From assembly GCA_007844125.1 (NCBI GenBank), contig CM017567.1, positions 42,987,562 through 43,051,561 of the forward strand: a stretch of 64,000 bases of DNA. Direction: 5' to 3'. Both the position numbers and the translations under genes were made by a program. The DNA is from Sinonovacula constricta (taxonomy: Eukaryota > Mollusca > Bivalvia > Cardiida > Solecurtidae). Under the pieces are notes generated by a model. It worked only from the letters and a program-made list of their open reading frames with translations, was not told the origin of the DNA and made no database searches. This document shows, in pieces, positions 1 to 9,337 of this stretch (position 1 is the stretch's first letter; the number at the start of each line of letters is the position of its first letter).

Positions 1-3000
1 AAACAGGTCTTTGCAGAGAAATGTAAATTAGGTATATAAAGGAACAAGCACCATAAACATTACAGTGTTTAATAATTATATTAATATGTTCGTGAATGTG
101 TGAATTTTTTAGAGTATGTTGTTTATGTACAGAACGGTGAAATTGTTAAACACGAATACACGCATATTATCTAAGTTCAAGTAGACTCGAAATTCGTAAA
201 AGCTGACATCTTCATGAACAACAGAACGCCCAAGTGATTGACGTCGCTCTGAAGGGCATAATGGAATGTATTTTATGGGGATGATAGGCAATAACAGAAC
301 ATCACAGTTGTTGTGTTAGACCCCTTTCAGTGTAGTTGGTAACAGTAAATGTAACTTGCAAGTGTAATAAAGGTAGCTGGCATTAAAAGGAATTCGCTAC
401 TGTTTGGCGAGAAACGAGTAACAAAAGTATGCCGATCTTAACAATGCAGCTTGTACTTACAAATGAAGCAGACAGCAAGGAAGAACGCAAAGTAGCAGAC
501 AGTCTAGTTCCCATCAGACTAACGGTTCGTAACGCTCACATATTTATAAATTAATCGACAGTTAAGAGTGTGTTAAGTTCTCAGATAGTCATCTTCGTGT
601 TTAAAGCGCATGCTGTCCGCGGCGCCTTGAATGTCTCACGCCTATGCTCTTTCTTGTATTTATATGGGATGTGCCTAGACCCATTTTGTACGCAACTTGG
701 AAGGGGATTTGGGTATGTTATCCCGGGGAAAATGCCATCGAAACGCCGTGGATGAATTTTGGAGGGTATTTCCCCAAAAGTCTGGCTGAAAACCTATTTC
801 AAATAGTGTGCATGTTTCCTGACGAGTATTTGTTCATAATCCATTACGGTAAAATACAACATAATCAAAACACGAGTTTAAATTATTTGTTGTTCTATCA
901 GTATGAAGCTCATCGATGCTAACAGAAACACCAATATGTTTTTGATTTTTATCTTTACAGACAACTGAAGTTAAACAATATACAAGAAGATCCATAGCGC
1001 AGGCTAGTTAAATTGTGTTGGTACTATCAAACTTACTGAAATGTAACGATTTACATTTACCTTGTTTGCCTTTGTCTACAGGTAGATGACATTTTAATAT
1101 TTGTGAAAATTTTGATAGGACCTTTTCTTATTTACCTATTAACCTTAAATAGAGTAAAGTCAAACTGAAAGCTAACTGCCGAAGCTGTAGTATAACATGA
1201 ACTTGCAAACGTTTGTGTGGAGTTTATACACCGTGATTTAAGTACTTACATTATTAAAAGGTTTGAAGAGTGTCAGAGGCGTAGCTATGTGTGATATGAT
1301 CTGAACACATGCACTGTAGGGGTTTCTGGGACATGCTTTTCCGGAAACTATTGTTTTTCTACAAATGTGGTGACTTCTGGGAATTTTTTGTATCAAGATA
1401 TAACTAAAATTAAAAGGAACTGTTATGTAACAGACATTTAAATTTTATTATTGTAATTTATCATCACATACTACTTTAAAACAAATGAGAAGCTACTCAA
1501 ACAACAGAGAAACTTTTAGTTAGAACCATTTGTTTAAGATTCGATCCATGCTATTTATTATACAAGGGAATAAATCGAAATGAAATAAAGCAATGGAAAA
1601 ACCAAGGCTAATTACACGAATTGTCTCTCGGATTTATTCGTGACTAAACAAATATCCTTGGCTAGGACTAGCGACTAGGAAGTTCTCCTTACAACACATT
1701 AAATGTTTTATCTGTCACTTAAATAAGGTGCGCATTGTAAATCTAAAACATAAAGAGTAAAGTGGTACACGTGGAACAAAAAGTTGCAATTCTGTACATA
1801 TCCCTCTACCAGATACCACCAAGGTGTGATGGTTCCGAGGACGGAATTATTTTAAACGTTCAGAATGAAATAAAAGAGTACAAAACTTGTCCCATACCAA
1901 ATAAGCGGAGCTATAGACAAGTTACTAAATCGATTTAGTAATTTTACACTCTTTGCGTGGTGCAAAAAGGGGTACTAGTTGATCGCAATAAAATATAACT
2001 TACCCCTTATAGGATTTTTATTACAGACAGACAGACAGAAAATATATTTATTTTTTCAGGTACAACGTTGTACAGCATGGGGCAAGTTATATAATTCCAA
2101 TATTGATACATAACTGTAAGTTCTGGTAAAAAAATACTTTATTTTATTACAAACTGGGTTAAGAAAGTACAGAGTAAAGAGGAGGGAGCAGACAAACAGG
2201 GAGGAGACGATGGAAGCAACAGACAGAGTGAGAAGGGGGAACACACTTTGTGCTCAAAATTTAGATAGTGTAAATGAGGTGTTAGTAACAATAGGCATTC
2301 AATATACACGAAAGTCGTTGTTAGTGTCAATATGCAATCAATACACGCGGTGTGAATAAAACGGTACAATGCTTCAATTATGAAAACGGAAATTTTAAGC
2401 AAAAGTTAGGACGAGGAATGCGTAGGGCTAATAGAAAGAAGAGTGGAAAAGTGGGAGTATGCTTAGAAATAGATGCATGACGGAGGCAGAAGGAGAATTG
2501 GTCATTTCGAGAAAGACGAAGAGAAATGTTGCAAATAGTACACTAGCAAAGGCAACAACAACAATCATAATAATTATCATATTAATTAACGAAGAAAAAA
2601 TAACGATACAACGCATGGTTAAATGACACAGAAACAACATATCTACGACTAAAGACAACGTGCTTCGTGCTCTAGCTTTGGTTTTCGAGTGTCATACAAA
2701 TATGCAAACAGCAATTGGAGAAAATACTAATTGATATTGTAAAAAACAAAACAAGGAAGTCATTAATATGGATTATACGCATTTCAAATATGGATTTGTC
2801 AAATTGCATCATAAACACATGTACTGTATCAAATTGTCTATTCATAGTATTATAGTAAGCAATTACAATGTTATCTGTTTATCGTATTCACAAAAATAGC
2901 ACATAAAACAATTCCATATTGCTGTTTGCTTTATATCCCGGGCTACACCAATAACACATAATATATTATGTGTTTTATGGTGATGCTTACCGAATACATG

Positions 3001-3250
3001 GTGTATAGATGGACTGTGTTTGTTACCTCTTTCAGTGTGACTTGCCGAAACAAGGTGCAAGACGAACAATGGGTTACTCATGCTTAGTAACAAGGATGCA
3101 ACAAGTCCAGCGTTATATTCACTATGTCATTGCACGATGATAACAGAATGTAAACAATCTTACTTTTTTAATTCTGATGTTATTTCAGTCCCAAACATGT
3201 GTTCATAAAGAGAAGCCGTTGTGGCGTATTGGGAGGCACAATTACGCATT
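1..3250. other. AT-rich region without a recognisable gene
   Basis: No open frame here resembles a known protein, and none is linked by plausible splice sites to the transporter gene further right. A short ACAG microsatellite sits at 2023-2039, followed by a T-rich stretch. Some non-LTR elements end in such a simple repeat, so this could be the 3' end of the minus-strand LINE whose RT lies at 3.4-4.5 kb, but nothing proves the link. Confidence 0.5.
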
Positions 3251-3402
3251 AATTTGAACGGTAAAAACTTGTCATGATTTTACAAAAGAAGACAGACACA
3301 TGTCGAAGAAATGTAGCTGGTACACTGGAAAGCAAGAAAACGAGCTGTGTGTTATAGTAAGCCCTATGTGAACCTTTATCGAATAAATTTTGTCTTTCGT
3401 CA

Positions 3403-4508
3403 TTACAGAAATGACATTTCGAGCAGGAAGTGTTTTTCTGAGCCAAAAGCACCTTGATGACATAGTGGGCAGAAACGATGTTCGATTAAGATGCCTTCGT
3501 AACGGCCCGTTTCAATGGGAAGACAGTGGTTTTCTGTGTGGAATCTAAACACGATAAGTGCTTGTTTTAATGTTAATGATTTTATATAATTTTCCATGCC
3601 AAAATTGTCTTTCATGCTCAGGTAAATTTGACCTTTTTTAGAATTTGTCAGTTCGGTATTAAACTGATCAATCAACGATTGTTTAACTAGTTTATGTATA
3701 CCTTTGAGATTTATGTTTAGCTGGTTAGAGAATATATCTGGACGCCAAACTTGCTGGCATATGTCTTTTATCTTGGTAAACCATTTATAGTTACTTGTGT
3801 CAGATAACAGAAAGTTATATACTAATGACGAGATTTTATTTTGTTTGCCCACAACTGATTTGGTCCAAAAATAATCATTCTTATTTTTGCAAGTAATAAT
3901 AACGGGTATCTTTCTAGCTCGCCATGAAGAAAGTTTATTGGTTCAGATTTTTTAGCCATAGTTATTTTACGTAAAAAACTGCAGGGTATTTTTTTGAATA
4001 TTTTAAAATCTTCAATTCTTAATATTTCAGAGCCATACAAAAGGATTGGGACGATTGTATGATCAAAGAGTTTTAAGATGTTATCAAGTGGTAAGTCTGA
4101 GTTTTAGATTCTCGTATAGATAACATGTAGTGCTTTGTTTTCTACCTCGCAAACATGTTTTCATGCACGAAGAAATAATCCGTTATTTGGAAATGTAACT
4201 CCAAGGTAATGATATTGGTTAAGTATCTCCATATTTTCACTGTTCATGTTAAACGAAAAAAATCTTGTTTGTTTCGCTCCAACGACAATAACCTTCGTTT
4301 TGTTGATATTAACTGTCAAATGCCATTCTCTGCAATAATCTAAAAAAAAATTAAAATTGTTGAAGGTTTTGTGGGGAGTTTGATAAAACTATAGTATCAT
4401 CGGCATATAGAAGTAGCAGAAGTTTAAGCCAATAGTCGGTATTCTCAATGTCTACGCCTGATGAACCATGTGTAAATATGCTTCAAAATCATTTAGAGAA
4501 AATTTACT
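3403..4508 (-). pseudogene. LINE reverse transcriptase fragment (RT palm to C-terminal Cys-His region), decayed
   Basis: Read on the minus strand, the region encodes in shifting frames the second half of a non-LTR retrotransposon ORF2. The catalytic motif LYADDT lies at 4410-4393 (YADD at 4407-4396). It is followed by a stretch typical of the RT thumb (NINKTKVIVVG, then YHYLGVTF), a segment with LYGSE, and near the end a zinc-knuckle-like CPLCHQG followed by H. At least three frameshifts or stops separate the blocks, so no functional protein is made. The endonuclease and the first RT motifs are missing, because the LINE similarity stops at about 4508, exactly where GC-rich virus-like sequence begins. 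A CR1/Jockey-type clade is likely but was not tested. Confidence 0.85.
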
Positions 4509-4510
4509 AC

Positions 4511-4597
4511 CTCGTCCCTGAAGACGCGGAGCTCCAGGAAGTAAGGGAGGCAGTTTACCAGGCCACAGGCAAATCAGTTCTAACCTTAGTTAGTTAG
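4511..4597 (+). pseudogene. Short coding relic at the left edge of the virus-like element
   Basis: A plus-strand frame of 28 codons (VPEDAELQEVREAVYQATGK and a few more residues) ends at TAG 4595-4597. Its composition is protein-like and GC-rich, unlike the LINE sequence that stops just to its left. It may be the C-terminal end of a gene cut off at the element boundary. Family unknown. Confidence 0.35.
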
Positions 4598-4672
4598 TTA
4601 ATGAGCTTGACGACTACCAAAAACTGTTAAATTAAGTCATGTATGAATAAAAATGATGGAAGATACAGGAGA

Positions 4673-4828
4673 ATGGAAGCAGTGGTGGATGAACTGTGTA
4701 ACCGGATGGCAGTTGAGCCCGAGCTCACCGCATCAACCGGGGGAACAACCGGGGGAGGAGGCGCTTGAAAGACTCGTAGACTGGCTGACAGGCTTACCGC
4801 TATTAAGCCTGTAGCCCCCGAGCTATGA
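4673..4828 (+). pseudogene. Small plus-strand ORF with one internal stop, unknown function
   Basis: From ATG 4673 the frame reads MEAVVDELCNRMAVEPELTA, then a Thr/Gly-rich linker, then one in-frame TGA, then RLADRLTAIKPVAPEL and a stop at 4826-4828. Both sides of the TGA look like real protein, so I read this as a small element gene with a single nonsense or frame error. The stop overlaps the start of the following acidic frame. A second plus frame beginning at about 4652 is also partly open here; I cannot tell for certain which was translated. Confidence 0.4.
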
Positions 4829-5054
4829 CAATGATTATAAAAAAGAGCTTGAGGAGACATCCGATCATATATTTGATGTTGACATTCCAGAAGAAGAATA
4901 GCTTGAGGAGGAATTCGATCATCTATATGTTGTTGACATCCCAGATGAAGACGAATAAGAAGAGCTTGAGGAGGAATTTGATTATCTATATGTTGTTGAC
5001 ATCCCAGAAGAAGAAGAAAAAGAATATGAAGTGGCAGTTAGCATAGCAGCCTAA
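4827..5054 (+). pseudogene. Acidic protein segment built from three near-identical repeats
   Basis: In this frame the sequence encodes three copies of about 19 residues of the type ELEEEFDHLYVVDIPEEE, joined in tandem and interrupted by TAG and TAA between copies, ending at TAA 5052-5054. Glu and Asp dominate. A second frame (4825-5046) is fully open and strongly basic (repeats of SLRRNLIIYMLLTSQ). Repeats of 57-63 bp preserve frame, so either frame could stay open by chance. The acidic frame looks more like a natural protein, with a hydrophobic core (LYVVDIP) between acidic flanks. It may be a low-complexity tail of the preceding gene. Function unknown. Confidence 0.4.
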
Positions 5055-5078
5055 AAAGTAGAGCCGGGGCTAAATGAA

Positions 5079-5096
5079 GTTCCGTAACCACGGAAC
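5079..5096. other. Perfect hairpin, 7-bp stem and 4-nt loop
   Basis: GTTCCGT and ACGGAAC flank the loop AACC. It lies just after the end of the plus-strand acidic frame, between convergent reading directions. Confidence 0.55.
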
Positions 5097-5202
5097 ATAT
5101 TTTCTCCTCGTAAAGCTTTATCGCCGGAAGTAGATGTACGAGAGGATTGAGCGCAGCTCCGGGGGGAGATAAATATTTTCTTGGTATGCTGGAGGGGGGT
5201 CA

Positions 5203-5221
5203 CCGTGTGTACTACACACGG
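5203..5221. other. Perfect hairpin, 8-bp stem and 3-nt loop, next to a gene end
   Basis: CCGTGTGT and ACACACGG flank the loop ACT. The minus-strand gene to the right ends at 5225-5227, so the hairpin lies immediately 3' of its stop. A role in RNA 3'-end structure or termination is possible but is only inferred from position. Confidence 0.55.
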
Positions 5222-5224
5222 AGA

Positions 5225-5819
5225 TCAGAGAGATGGAATATTCAACGTTTTGGAAATCTCCGCTTGCGCTTCTTTGCGACCTTCTTTTAGGATTTTTTTT
5301 CGAAGCTCCTCCATGTTCTCCTTAGGTTCATTTAAGGTCTTCGAACTTCTGGAGCTCATATAGAACAAGCCTGTACTCGACGTCGGAAATATTCCCGCCT
5401 GCCAGGGCTTTGATCACGATGTCGCAGATAGTATTCAGCTTTGCTGGGGCCATCGCCTCGATGCGCCGATGCTTAACGAGTTTATGGGAAAGCCGCCTCC
5501 CAGCCACCTTGCCAATAATAACAGAGAGACCCGCGCAACCAAGAGACCCAATCTTGAGCCCTACAGCGATCGGAAGGGCTACGACCGTCGATATGAGAAA
5601 TACACCTCCGATTCCAAGCCCAGCACCAACGGTCGCCAAAGCAGCATCGGTGCTATTTACGGAATTCAAAGCCCTCTTGTATTTCTTGCCGAGGCTTGCC
5701 CTTTTTTTGGCTTCTCGCATTAACTCTACCTGGATTCGGGTTATCTGCTGTAGACGGTAAGCTTGCCCATCACCCTCAGTTGGCAGGGTAGGGTATATTA
5801 ATGGGCGGGTTGGAATCAC
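5225..5819 (-). pseudogene. Conserved-type element protein with central hydrophobic helices, frameshift near the C-terminus
   Basis: From ATG 5819 the minus strand is open for 163 codons. The N-terminal half is charged and probably helical (LQQITRIQVELMREAKKRAS). Two hydrophobic Gly/Ala-rich segments follow (around residues 60-105, including GLGIGGVFLISTVVALPIAV), then a basic stretch and a helical C-terminus (ISDVEYRLVLYELQKFEDLK). The frame stops at TGA 5328-5330, but one base out of frame it stays open for another 30-odd charged residues (ENMEELRKKILKEGRK) to TGA 5225-5227. A single indel near 5334 would therefore join both parts. I believe related uncharacterised proteins occur in similar elements of other invertebrates (recollection, not a search). 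The hydrophobic pair suggests a membrane-active or membrane-anchored role. No enzymatic motif is visible. Confidence 0.6.
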
Positions 5820-5842
5820 TCTGTCGGTGCAGCCTCAGTTAC

Positions 5843-6045
5843 ATGGCAACTTTCATGACGGTTAAATCGCAGGGCGGACACAGGTGGACCCGCCGGCACC
5901 GAAACTGCATGGCAGCCGTGAAGCGGTAGCTGCTGCGCCAGCAGGCAGCGGTGAAGCTGCGCGAGCACATTCCGACGAAAAGAAGGCTCTGGTTGTCGGT
6001 GGGGTTACCGTAGGGCTAATTGCCCTTTGGCTGGTGTTTCGATAG
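5843..6045 (+). pseudogene. Small single-span membrane protein, one frameshift
   Basis: ATG 5843 starts a short frame (MATFMTVKSQGG). One base out of frame, from 5869, a 58-codon frame runs to TAG 6043-6045. It is Ala/Pro-rich (REAVAAAPAGSGEAARAHSD), then has DEKK directly before one strong hydrophobic helix (ALVVGGVTVGLIALWLVF) and a final Arg. A charged cluster followed by a 17-18 residue helix and an abrupt end is typical of a tail-anchored or small virion membrane protein. It lies between the ends of two minus-strand genes, on the opposite strand. One indel near 5868 explains the broken start. Function unknown. Confidence 0.5.
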
Positions 6046-6089
6046 CCACTCTTGGGCTGCAACCAGTAACAGACCCCCGGGCCGGGGAA

Positions 6090-7032
6090 AGAGGGGGCGG
6101 AGCCACCGGTTAGTGCTAGGACGAGCGTGCTGATGGTCATCTCGATTGCTGTGAGGATGGATACAGTCTTGATCCGCTCTGCCAGCGTGGTGTCTTCTTG
6201 CAGGATTCGCCGCAAGGTTTACCCAACCCGGCTGATCTGCGATCTTAGAGCTTCTCGGTTAGCTGAAGCCGCCTCGAGCCGTGCGGCCTGCTCATCCTCG
6301 AGGTTTCTTATTCTCTCCGAGATACGCCGCTTCATCTCGGGGTCATCAGTCTCTCCTAGTTTTCCATTCTCTCGATTAAAATGCCTGTCAATGTCAGAGA
6401 GTCTGGCTTGGTTGTTTACAAGTTCTCCTCGTTGGATTTGCATGGCCTTGTCGAGCCCTTTGAGTTCCCGGAACCGCATATAGAGCTCGAAACGCTCCAA
6501 GCCCGATGTACTCAGTGGTGGGGCTCCGATTGTTTTCATCGCGGTCTCCTCCATTTCAGAAAGGGCGGAGGCTGCTCTGTCGAAATCTGCCAACTCAATA
6601 TTTCTGCTTGCACTAGCGCGCATCACTTCGTCCAGTTCTCTATTAGTCCGCTGTATTTGGGCGACAGTTTGGACGGGTAGAGCAGGAGGCCTATCGCGGA
6701 GCCCCATTCCGATACCCGAGTTCACCCCGGATAAAGGCCCGATCGCCTGCCCTTGTTGCTATAGTGGATAATGCTAGGGGTCTTCCAGTATTTCTGTTGA
6801 CCAGATTAATATCTGGGTGGGCCCTAAGGCGGAGCTGACCACGGCTGTCGATCGTAAATTTTTGGTAGTCCCGACCCGCAGAGGGGTGACCCTCACCCAA
6901 TCCGTTGTAGAATTCATCAACGGTTCCCGTAAGTAATTCAGTGAAGATCGAGGTAGTTGCAATATCGTTCGTGGCTGAATCCAACGCCACCAGCCGGTCG
7001 AAGTCTTGCAGCGGGATGCCCTCGTCAGACAT
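6090..7032 (-). pseudogene. Long element protein: globular N-terminus, coiled coil, C-terminal membrane helix; two breaks
   Basis: ATG 7032 starts MSDEGIPLQDFDRLVALDSA; this frame runs to 6691. A second frame overlaps it at 6691-6725 and continues with RTNRELDEVM, a long heptad-rich coiled coil and a Glu/Arg-rich segment, up to TAA 6219-6221. The same frame then goes on past the stop with RRILQEDTTLAERIK and a hydrophobic helix (TISTLVLALTGG), and stays formally open to 5862. One frameshift near 6700 and one nonsense codon therefore break a protein of about 310 residues. The architecture (coiled coil plus terminal membrane anchor) and the divergent pairing with the capsid-like gene suggest a structural or membrane-associated virion protein; that is inference. 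No catalytic motif is seen. Confidence 0.6.
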
Positions 7033-7067
7033 TGAATTAAAGACATGGGTGAATTGGTCAATACAAG
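7033..7067. promoter_or_regulatory. 35-bp divergent intergenic region between two start codons
   Basis: The start codons of the minus-strand coiled-coil gene (7032) and of the plus-strand capsid-like gene (7068) are only 35 bp apart. Any promoter must be bidirectional or lie inside the neighbouring gene. No clear TATA box is visible. Confidence 0.4.
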
Positions 7068-8186
7068 ATGTTTCAAATCGCTTACGGTCAAAAGCTCATT
7101 CCACACCGGCGCCTGAGAGAGCCCCTAGGGGCCAAGGGCATCCGCCAGTCGGTCGTGATCACGAACAACTCATCCACGATCGACCAGAACCAGCAGCTGT
7201 TAGTGCGCTTCCCGAATCTCGGGCCCAACGATGTAATCGTCCCTGGGACTGCCAGGCTGGCTTTCCAAATTAAGCTGGTCTCAACCAACGCTGATCGCTC
7301 AGTGGTCAACAATTTGGGTCAGGCGATCGTTAAGAAGACCACGGTTAAGATTTCCGGGAACGAGGTCATGAGCATCGACGACAGCGACGTGTTCGGATGC
7401 TACACAGATCTCTGGAAAACGGAAAACGAGAGGGCTAACGCTCAGTACCAGGGAATCGACATCTCCGATGATCAAACCCTAACTCGGATAAGGATCGGCG
7501 CCGGAAACCGGGCAAATAAAGCAAAGGATGCCGCCATAGCAAATGCTTATAAAAACCGCTTTCATATCCCGCTCGATTTCGAGATGGTGACCACCGAAAA
7601 CATCCGCAACCAGTACGCAGGGAAGATGGTGATCCTTTATGACAGGATCCTCAGGCATCGCAGGATCGTGACCAACAAGTCCGACACGCTGTGGAACTTA
7701 AACCTGAACGTCCCCACTCGTTCGATGGAGGGGGTCTTAATGCTGTTCGAGGAACCGACTCAGCCCTTTCAACGCCAGAGCGAAGGTTTCTTTAACCCCA
7801 GGATCACGAAAGTGGAGGTCACTGTCGAGGGCATCCCAAACCAGCTCTATGCTCAAGGCATGCACCCTTACCAGACATGGGACGAGGTCAGAAAACTTAT
7901 GGTGGGTGGAATTAAACGGCACCCTGAAGTGGCCATGGATGACGGGTTCCACGCCTGCAGCCTAGGAAAGTACCCCACAGAGTTCGCTCTCTGGCTGGAC
8001 TTAAGGTCCAGCGATGACGACGACTTGCATGGCAACGGCCACCGGATCGAAAACGCCAGCATGGGGATCACATTTCAGCTCGCCAAGGAAGCGGAAGCTC
8101 CTGGAGCATTGAACATTTACCTCTTTGTCATCATGGATGCACAGCTAAACATTGAGAATGAACATTTCGTGTCAGCTATTTACTGA
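7068..8186 (+). CDS. Major capsid protein-like ORF (double jelly-roll type proposed), intact
   Basis: An uninterrupted 372-codon frame runs from ATG 7068 (an in-frame TGA lies four codons upstream, so this is the first usable start) to TGA 8184-8186. The protein is rich in beta-prone segments separated by polar loops, with no signal peptide or membrane segment. Landmarks include VVNNLGQAIVKKTTVKISGN, IDDSDVFGCYTDLWKTE and a C-terminal MDAQLNIENEHFVSAIY. These resemble, from memory, capsid proteins of Polinton-like elements in invertebrate genomes. 372 residues is short for Polinton capsids but similar to the smallest double jelly-roll proteins. The ATPase gene follows with a 29-bp overlap, and capsid plus ATPase is the usual morphogenesis pair. 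It is the only long gene of the element without a break. The jelly-roll assignment needs a profile or structure search. Confidence 0.6.
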   Translation: MFQIAYGQKLIPHRRLREPLGAKGIRQSVVITNNSSTIDQNQQLLVRFPNLGPNDVIVPGTARLAFQIKLVSTNADRSVVNNLGQAIVKKTTVKISGNEVMSIDDSDVFGCYTDLWKTENERANAQYQGIDISDDQTLTRIRIGAGNRANKAKDAAIANAYKNRFHIPLDFEMVTTENIRNQYAGKMVILYDRILRHRRIVTNKSDTLWNLNLNVPTRSMEGVLMLFEEPTQPFQRQSEGFFNPRITKVEVTVEGIPNQLYAQGMHPYQTWDEVRKLMVGGIKRHPEVAMDDGFHACSLGKYPTEFALWLDLRSSDDDDLHGNGHRIENASMGITFQLAKEAEAPGALNIYLFVIMDAQLNIENEHFVSAIY

Positions 8187-8443
8187 AGAGCCCCACTCGG
8201 TGATAATTTGCGGCATGACTGGCTGCGGGAAAACGCGATTCGCGCTTGACCTCCTCGAGGGCCATGTCTGTGTCCTGGCTCAGTGGTACAATGCCGTCCT
8301 CAAGGACCTCCGAGAGCAAACGGGTTGGGTCGTTCTCTCTTCCACTGCAAAGAACGGCATGCCCCGTGCGGGAAAAACTCGCCAAAACGAAACATGTGAA
8401 GCTGCTGTTAAATGCCTCGCAGCCAAGTAGCTATGCCGTGTGA
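8158..8443 (+). pseudogene. FtsK/HerA-type packaging ATPase remnant, internally deleted and frameshifted
   Basis: ATG 8158 overlaps the end of the capsid-like ORF in another frame. After HSVIICGMTGCGKTRFALDL the Walker A motif is clear (GMTGCGKT, 8212-8235), preceded by the expected hydrophobic strand. Full-length viral packaging ATPases have about 200-300 residues with Walker B and an arginine finger. Here the frame ends after 91 codons from ATG 8158, at 8430. A second frame at about 8351-8443 ends in HVKLLLNASQPSSYAV and looks like the genuine C-terminus. The Walker B half is therefore missing through internal deletion, with at least one frameshift. DNA packaging into capsids is the known role of the family. 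This copy cannot be functional. Confidence 0.65.
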
Positions 8444-8674
8444 ACATCAAACGCCTATACGTTGCCGCCGCCTGCGTCGGAGGAGGAGTGGCGGCTCTCC
8501 TTCATCACACTTAGACTCGGTTTTAGCGTGACAATAGCAATGGAATGCAACGTCATTATTGACGAACTTCTTGCTGACGAGCCAGTGCCGCCTGCGCGGG
8601 CAATTGCTCGGTCTGGAGGCCACGAGCACGGCGGAGAGGAGCCTGCAAACGCAGAACGACAAAGGCAAAGGTAG
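8444..8674 (+). pseudogene. Broken small ORF region, possible membrane segment then acidic tail
   Basis: Directly after the ATPase stop a frame reads NIKRLYVAAACVGGGVAALL (a hydrophobic helix) and then hits a stop at about 8510. Another frame continues with CNVIIDELLADEPVPPARAI and a Glu/Arg-rich stretch to TAG 8672-8674, and the same frame continues into the next ORF. It may be a separate small membrane protein or the broken 5' part of the following gene. No family recognised. Confidence 0.35.
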
Positions 8675-8692
8675 AGGTTGGCCGCACTTGCC

Positions 8693-8983
8693 ATGGTGGG
8701 TCAGTCAAGGCAGTGCATAGGCATAGAGATTTCTGCGAATCAGATCGATAGCCTACCCGATGATGAGATCGGCAAGCTCTACGTCCGATTCGAGGCTCGA
8801 CTGGGGGATAGTATGACAAAGACTCTTGGCTCCGAAGCGCTCCAGATTTACACTACGGTGGTAAGCCAGATCCCGGCTGATCGGCAGGATTTACTGATCG
8901 CTGACCTCGAGGCAGATCCGTTCGTTGGGCATGCCCTTACCACCATCACCTGCGAGCTATACCACCGCTATGGCATGTACTGA
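8693..8983 (+). CDS. Small all-helical element protein of unknown function
   Basis: ATG 8693 opens 96 codons to TGA 8981-8983; the frame is also open a few codons further upstream. The protein is acidic and probably helical throughout: LPDDEIGKLYVRFEARLGD, then LGSEALQIYTTVVSQIP, DRQDLLIADLEADPF and a final YHRYGMY. No cysteine pair, signal peptide or membrane segment is seen. It sits between the ATPase remnant and further small plus-strand ORFs. Similar short proteins exist in related elements (recollection). A structural or scaffold role is possible; no function can be assigned. Confidence 0.5.
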   Translation: MVGQSRQCIGIEISANQIDSLPDDEIGKLYVRFEARLGDSMTKTLGSEALQIYTTVVSQIPADRQDLLIADLEADPFVGHALTTITCELYHRYGMY

Positions 8984-9025
8984 GCACCTATTACAGCAAT
9001 GCTTAGCACTTTTAAACATTTTTAA

Positions 9026-9331
9026 ACATCTACTGAGCGAGTGGCGGAACCTACCACGGCGACGGAGTGTACACCGGGTTTGGAGCCGACGGATGAGGCG
9101 CCACAAGAATAGAAGGATGAGGCGCCGCTAGAGAAGGTGACTAGGAGTAAGGACCATAAATAGTTCGCTGCGGGGCGGGCTGGGGCAGATGCGAGAAAAA
9201 GGAAGCAACAAAAACTCCTATATGATAATCGGCGCCTTAAGGCGGCGGTGGCGAAGCGCCCGGCGAACGACCGCAAGCCACCCACCCCGTCAGACAAGCA
9301 CAAACCCCCGCCACCTTCAGCAACGCCTTAA
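9026..9331 (+). pseudogene. Acidic-then-basic small protein with two internal stops
   Basis: One frame can be followed through TAG 9110-9112 and TAG 9161-9163 to TAA 9329-9331. It begins acidic (EPTTATECTPGLEPTDEAPQ), then turns basic (ARKRKQQKLLYDNRRLKAAV) and ends Pro-rich (KPPTPSDKHKPPPPSATP). The smooth change of composition across both stops argues that this was one gene. The basic part could bind nucleic acid, as in viral core proteins (inference only). The next ORF starts only a few bases after its stop, suggesting one transcript. Confidence 0.4.
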
Positions 9332-9337
9332 CGGCTG

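Noticed and set aside
570..922. Plus-strand frames at 570-922 as a gene
   Set aside because: Two overlapping short frames, no recognisable motif, no splice context.
8447..8819. Minus-strand open frames opposite the ATPase and small-protein region
   Set aside because: Shadow frames of GC-rich plus-strand coding sequence; low protein-likeness.
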